The notes under the pieces were generated by a model. The model saw only the letters and a program-made list of their open reading frames with translations, was not told the origin of the DNA and did not search any database. 8,049 nucleotides of DNA, from positions 1 to 8,049 of the forward strand of contig CAMORT010000077.1 in assembly GCA_946624065.1 (NCBI GenBank), given 5' to 3'. Positions 6,136 through 8,049 of this stretch are shown piece after piece. Both the position numbers and the translations under genes were made by a program. Every line of letters begins with the position of its first letter. Position 1 is the first letter of the stretch. Source of the DNA: F23-D06 sp002392325. Lineage in GTDB: Bacteria > Bacteroidota > Bacteroidia > Bacteroidales > WCHB1-69.

Positions 6136-6169
6136 GTTTTAAAGAATGTAAACAATTAAAAATTAAAAA

Positions 6170-6982
6170 ATGTCAAGATTACAATTTGAAGAATTATTAG
6201 ACGCAGGTTGTCACTTCGGACACCTCAAAAGAAAATGGAATCCCGCTATGGCTCCTTACATCTTCATGGAGAAAAACGGTATTCACATCATCGACCTCTA
6301 CAAGACGATGGACAAAGTTGACGAGGCCGCCGCTGCAGCAAAGCAAATCGCCAAGTCCGGCCGCAAAATCTTGTTCGTGGCCACCAAAAAACAGGCTAAG
6401 GAAACCGTTTCCGCTATGGTTAAGGAAGTCGGTATGCCTTATGTCACCGAGCGTTGGCCCGGCGGTATGCTGACCAACTTCTTCACCATTCGCAAGGCCG
6501 TCAAGAAGATGAGCGACATCGACCGCTTGATCGAAAGCGACCAGTTCAGCAACATCTCCAAACGCGAGAGACTGCAAATCCAACGTGAGCGCGCCAAATT
6601 GGAAAAGAACTTGGGTTCTATTTCCGACCTGTCCCGTCTCCCCGCCGCCGTCTTCATCGTGGACGTGATGAAAGAGCACATCGCTCTGGCTGAGGCCCGC
6701 AAACTCGCCATCCCGACATTTGCCATCGTGGACACCAACTCCGATCCCCGCATGGTTGACTATCCGATTCCGGCAAACGACGACGCATCCAAGTCTATTG
6801 CCGTTATCCTGAAAGCCATCTGCGAAGCCATCAAGGAAGGTCTTGATGAGCGCGCCATGAACAAAGAGGCCCAGGCAGAAGAGGAAATGGAAGCCGCTGA
6901 GGAAATGAACACCGAGGAAGCTACCGAAGCTAATGAGGGAAGACGCAGAAGAACTGGCAGACGCCCTGCTGACAAAGAATAA
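6170..6982 (+). CDS. rpsB: 30S ribosomal protein S2 (uS2)
   Basis: This is a small-subunit protein, 270 aa, bound on the back of the 30S head-body junction. Motifs include LLDAGCHFGHLKRKWNPAMAPYIF (9-32), the helical hairpin region, ERWPGGMLTNFFTI (94-107), LPAAVFIVDVMKEHIALAEARKLAIPTFAIVDTNSDP (157-193) and VDYPIPANDDASKSI (196-210). The end is a low-complexity tail: an acidic stretch (EAQAEEEMEAAEEMNTEEATEANE, about 233-256), then a basic one (GRRRRTGRRPADKE). The translation start is preceded by aattaaaaattaaaaa, with no Shine-Dalgarno sequence. It is followed by tsf after 26 nt, the near-universal rpsB-tsf pair. Transcription may read through from rpsI or begin in the intervening leader. 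Confidence 0.97.
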   Translation: MSRLQFEELLDAGCHFGHLKRKWNPAMAPYIFMEKNGIHIIDLYKTMDKVDEAAAAAKQIAKSGRKILFVATKKQAKETVSAMVKEVGMPYVTERWPGGMLTNFFTIRKAVKKMSDIDRLIESDQFSNISKRERLQIQRERAKLEKNLGSISDLSRLPAAVFIVDVMKEHIALAEARKLAIPTFAIVDTNSDPRMVDYPIPANDDASKSIAVILKAICEAIKEGLDERAMNKEAQAEEEMEAAEEMNTEEATEANEGRRRRTGRRPADKE

Positions 6983-7008
6983 ATATTAACCTTTAAAGAA
7001 TTATAACT

Positions 7009-8013
7009 ATGGCAATTACAGCTGCTGATGTAAATAAATTGAGACAACAGACCGGTATCGGTATGATGGATTGCAAGAAGGCTTTGGTTGAAGCCGACGG
7101 CGATTTTGAGAAAGCTATCGATATCCTCCGCAAGAAAGGTCAAAAAGTGGCCGCCAAACGCGCTGACCGCGAGTCCAATGAGGGCCGCCTCATCGCCAAG
7201 ACCAACGCTGACCACACCAAGGGTTACATGCTCTTAGTGGCTTGCGAGACCGACTTCGTGGCCAAAGGCGAGGAATTCGTGAACTTCGTGGATTCCCTGC
7301 TCGACAAGGCCATCGCCGCCAATGTCAACACCCGTGACGAACTCCTCGCCATGAATGTTGATGGCATGACCGTGACCGAGAAACTGACCGAACTGACCGG
7401 CAAGACGGGTGAGAAGATTGAACTTCCTCACTACGACACACTGGAAGCTGCTTATGTTGAGGCTTACAACCACATGGGCAACCACAAGGCCACCCTCGTG
7501 GGCTTCAACAAGAATGACGACAATGCGAAGGCCGCTGCTCACAATGTGGCTCTTCACATCACCGCCATGAATCCGCTCGCACTCGATGAGAACGCTATCC
7601 CGCAAGAAGTGAAGGATCGCGAACTCGCTGTGGGCGTTGAGAAGACCCGTCTTGAACTGATCAACAAGGCCGTTGACGCCGCTTTGAACAAAGCCGGTAT
7701 CAATCCCGCTCATGTTGACAGCGAGGATCACATCAACTCCAACATGGCAAAGGGTTGGATTACCGAAGAACAGGCTAACCTTGCTCGCAAGATCAAGGAA
7801 GAGGAAGCCGCCAACAAGGCCGCCAACCTCAACGAGGCCCAGATCCAACAAATTGCCCAAGGCCGTTTGGTGAAATTCTTCAAAGAAAGCACCCTGATGT
7901 ACCAAGTGCTCGTTATGGGTGGCGACGGCAAACAGAATGTACGCGACTACATCCACGCCAATGACAAAGAGCTGGAATGCACCGCTTTCATTCGCCGTCA
8001 GATCGGCGAGTAA
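7009..8013 (+). CDS. tsf: Elongation factor Ts
   Basis: This is the guanine-nucleotide exchange factor for EF-Tu, 334 aa, in the cytoplasm. The N-terminal UBA-like domain carries LRQQTGIGMMDCKKALVEADGDFEKAIDILRKKG (11-44). The core begins with GYMLLVACETDFVAKGEEFV (72-91), where Asp82 and Phe83 match the Asp80/Phe81 pair of E. coli that enters the EF-Tu nucleotide site. LHITAMNP (182-189) lies in the second half of the core, followed by a long helical, charged segment and the terminal YQVLVMGGDGKQNVRDYI block. It is longer than the E. coli protein of about 283 aa, which seems usual for Bacteroidota. The start ATG is preceded by an A/T-rich stretch without a Shine-Dalgarno sequence. It is the last gene in the window; no terminator is seen in the remaining 36 nt. 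Confidence 0.97.
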   Translation: MAITAADVNKLRQQTGIGMMDCKKALVEADGDFEKAIDILRKKGQKVAAKRADRESNEGRLIAKTNADHTKGYMLLVACETDFVAKGEEFVNFVDSLLDKAIAANVNTRDELLAMNVDGMTVTEKLTELTGKTGEKIELPHYDTLEAAYVEAYNHMGNHKATLVGFNKNDDNAKAAAHNVALHITAMNPLALDENAIPQEVKDRELAVGVEKTRLELINKAVDAALNKAGINPAHVDSEDHINSNMAKGWITEEQANLARKIKEEEAANKAANLNEAQIQQIAQGRLVKFFKESTLMYQVLVMGGDGKQNVRDYIHANDKELECTAFIRRQIGE

Positions 8014-8049
8014 TCCGCACCGATTACGGTTCCGTTACAGAGCAGACTC

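Noticed and set aside
7234..7956. 240-aa minus-strand frame opposite tsf
   Set aside because: It is the mirror of a highly conserved EF-Ts gene and shows no independent protein features.
8014..8049. Possible terminator after tsf
   Set aside because: Only 36 nt remain. They contain repeated ttacggttccgtta-like bases but no convincing stem plus T-tract, so nothing can be supported.

Overview
The window looks like a chromosomal piece of a Bacteroidota bacterium, most likely order Bacteroidales. The evidence is the gene order rplM-rpsI-rpsB-tsf, A-rich translation starts with no clear Shine-Dalgarno sequence, promoter elements of the TTTG / TAnnTTTG type, a BatD-family protein, and short lipoproteins whose signal peptides end in 'SC'. 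All nine genes I call are complete within the window.

Layout: (1) 1-1161, plus strand: a 20-bp perfect palindrome, then pepE (dipeptidase E with an intact Ser/Asp/His triad) and a small three-helix membrane protein of unknown function. (2) 1201-3127, minus strand: two consecutive lipoprotein genes that look like diverged tandem paralogues. They converge on the pepE pair and appear to be read from a duplicated promoter at 3159-3203. (3) 3128-3541: 414 nt without a gene, holding that duplicated promoter, a nested inverted-repeat element (about 3265-3417) and the start region of the next gene. (4) 3542-4960, plus: a secreted BatD-like protein without the usual C-terminal membrane anchor, closed by a strong intrinsic terminator at 4973-5004. 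(5) 5076-8013, plus: a translation operon with a Bacteroidota-type promoter, a ~110-nt leader with a hairpin, rplM (uL13) and rpsI (uS9) 5 nt apart, a second leader-like hairpin, rpsB (uS2), and tsf (EF-Ts). The last 36 nt hold nothing I can identify.

How the genes fit together: the 3' part makes ribosomal proteins and an elongation factor that are normally co-expressed. The 5' part is a mix of peptide catabolism (PepE) and cell-envelope proteins (lipoproteins, BatD-like) with no clear common pathway. I see no mobile element genes, CRISPR array, tRNA, rRNA or defence system. The least explained parts are the tandem lipoproteins, the nested inverted repeat, the duplicated promoter and the two possible ribosomal-protein leaders. 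I do not see a clear undescribed multi-gene system.
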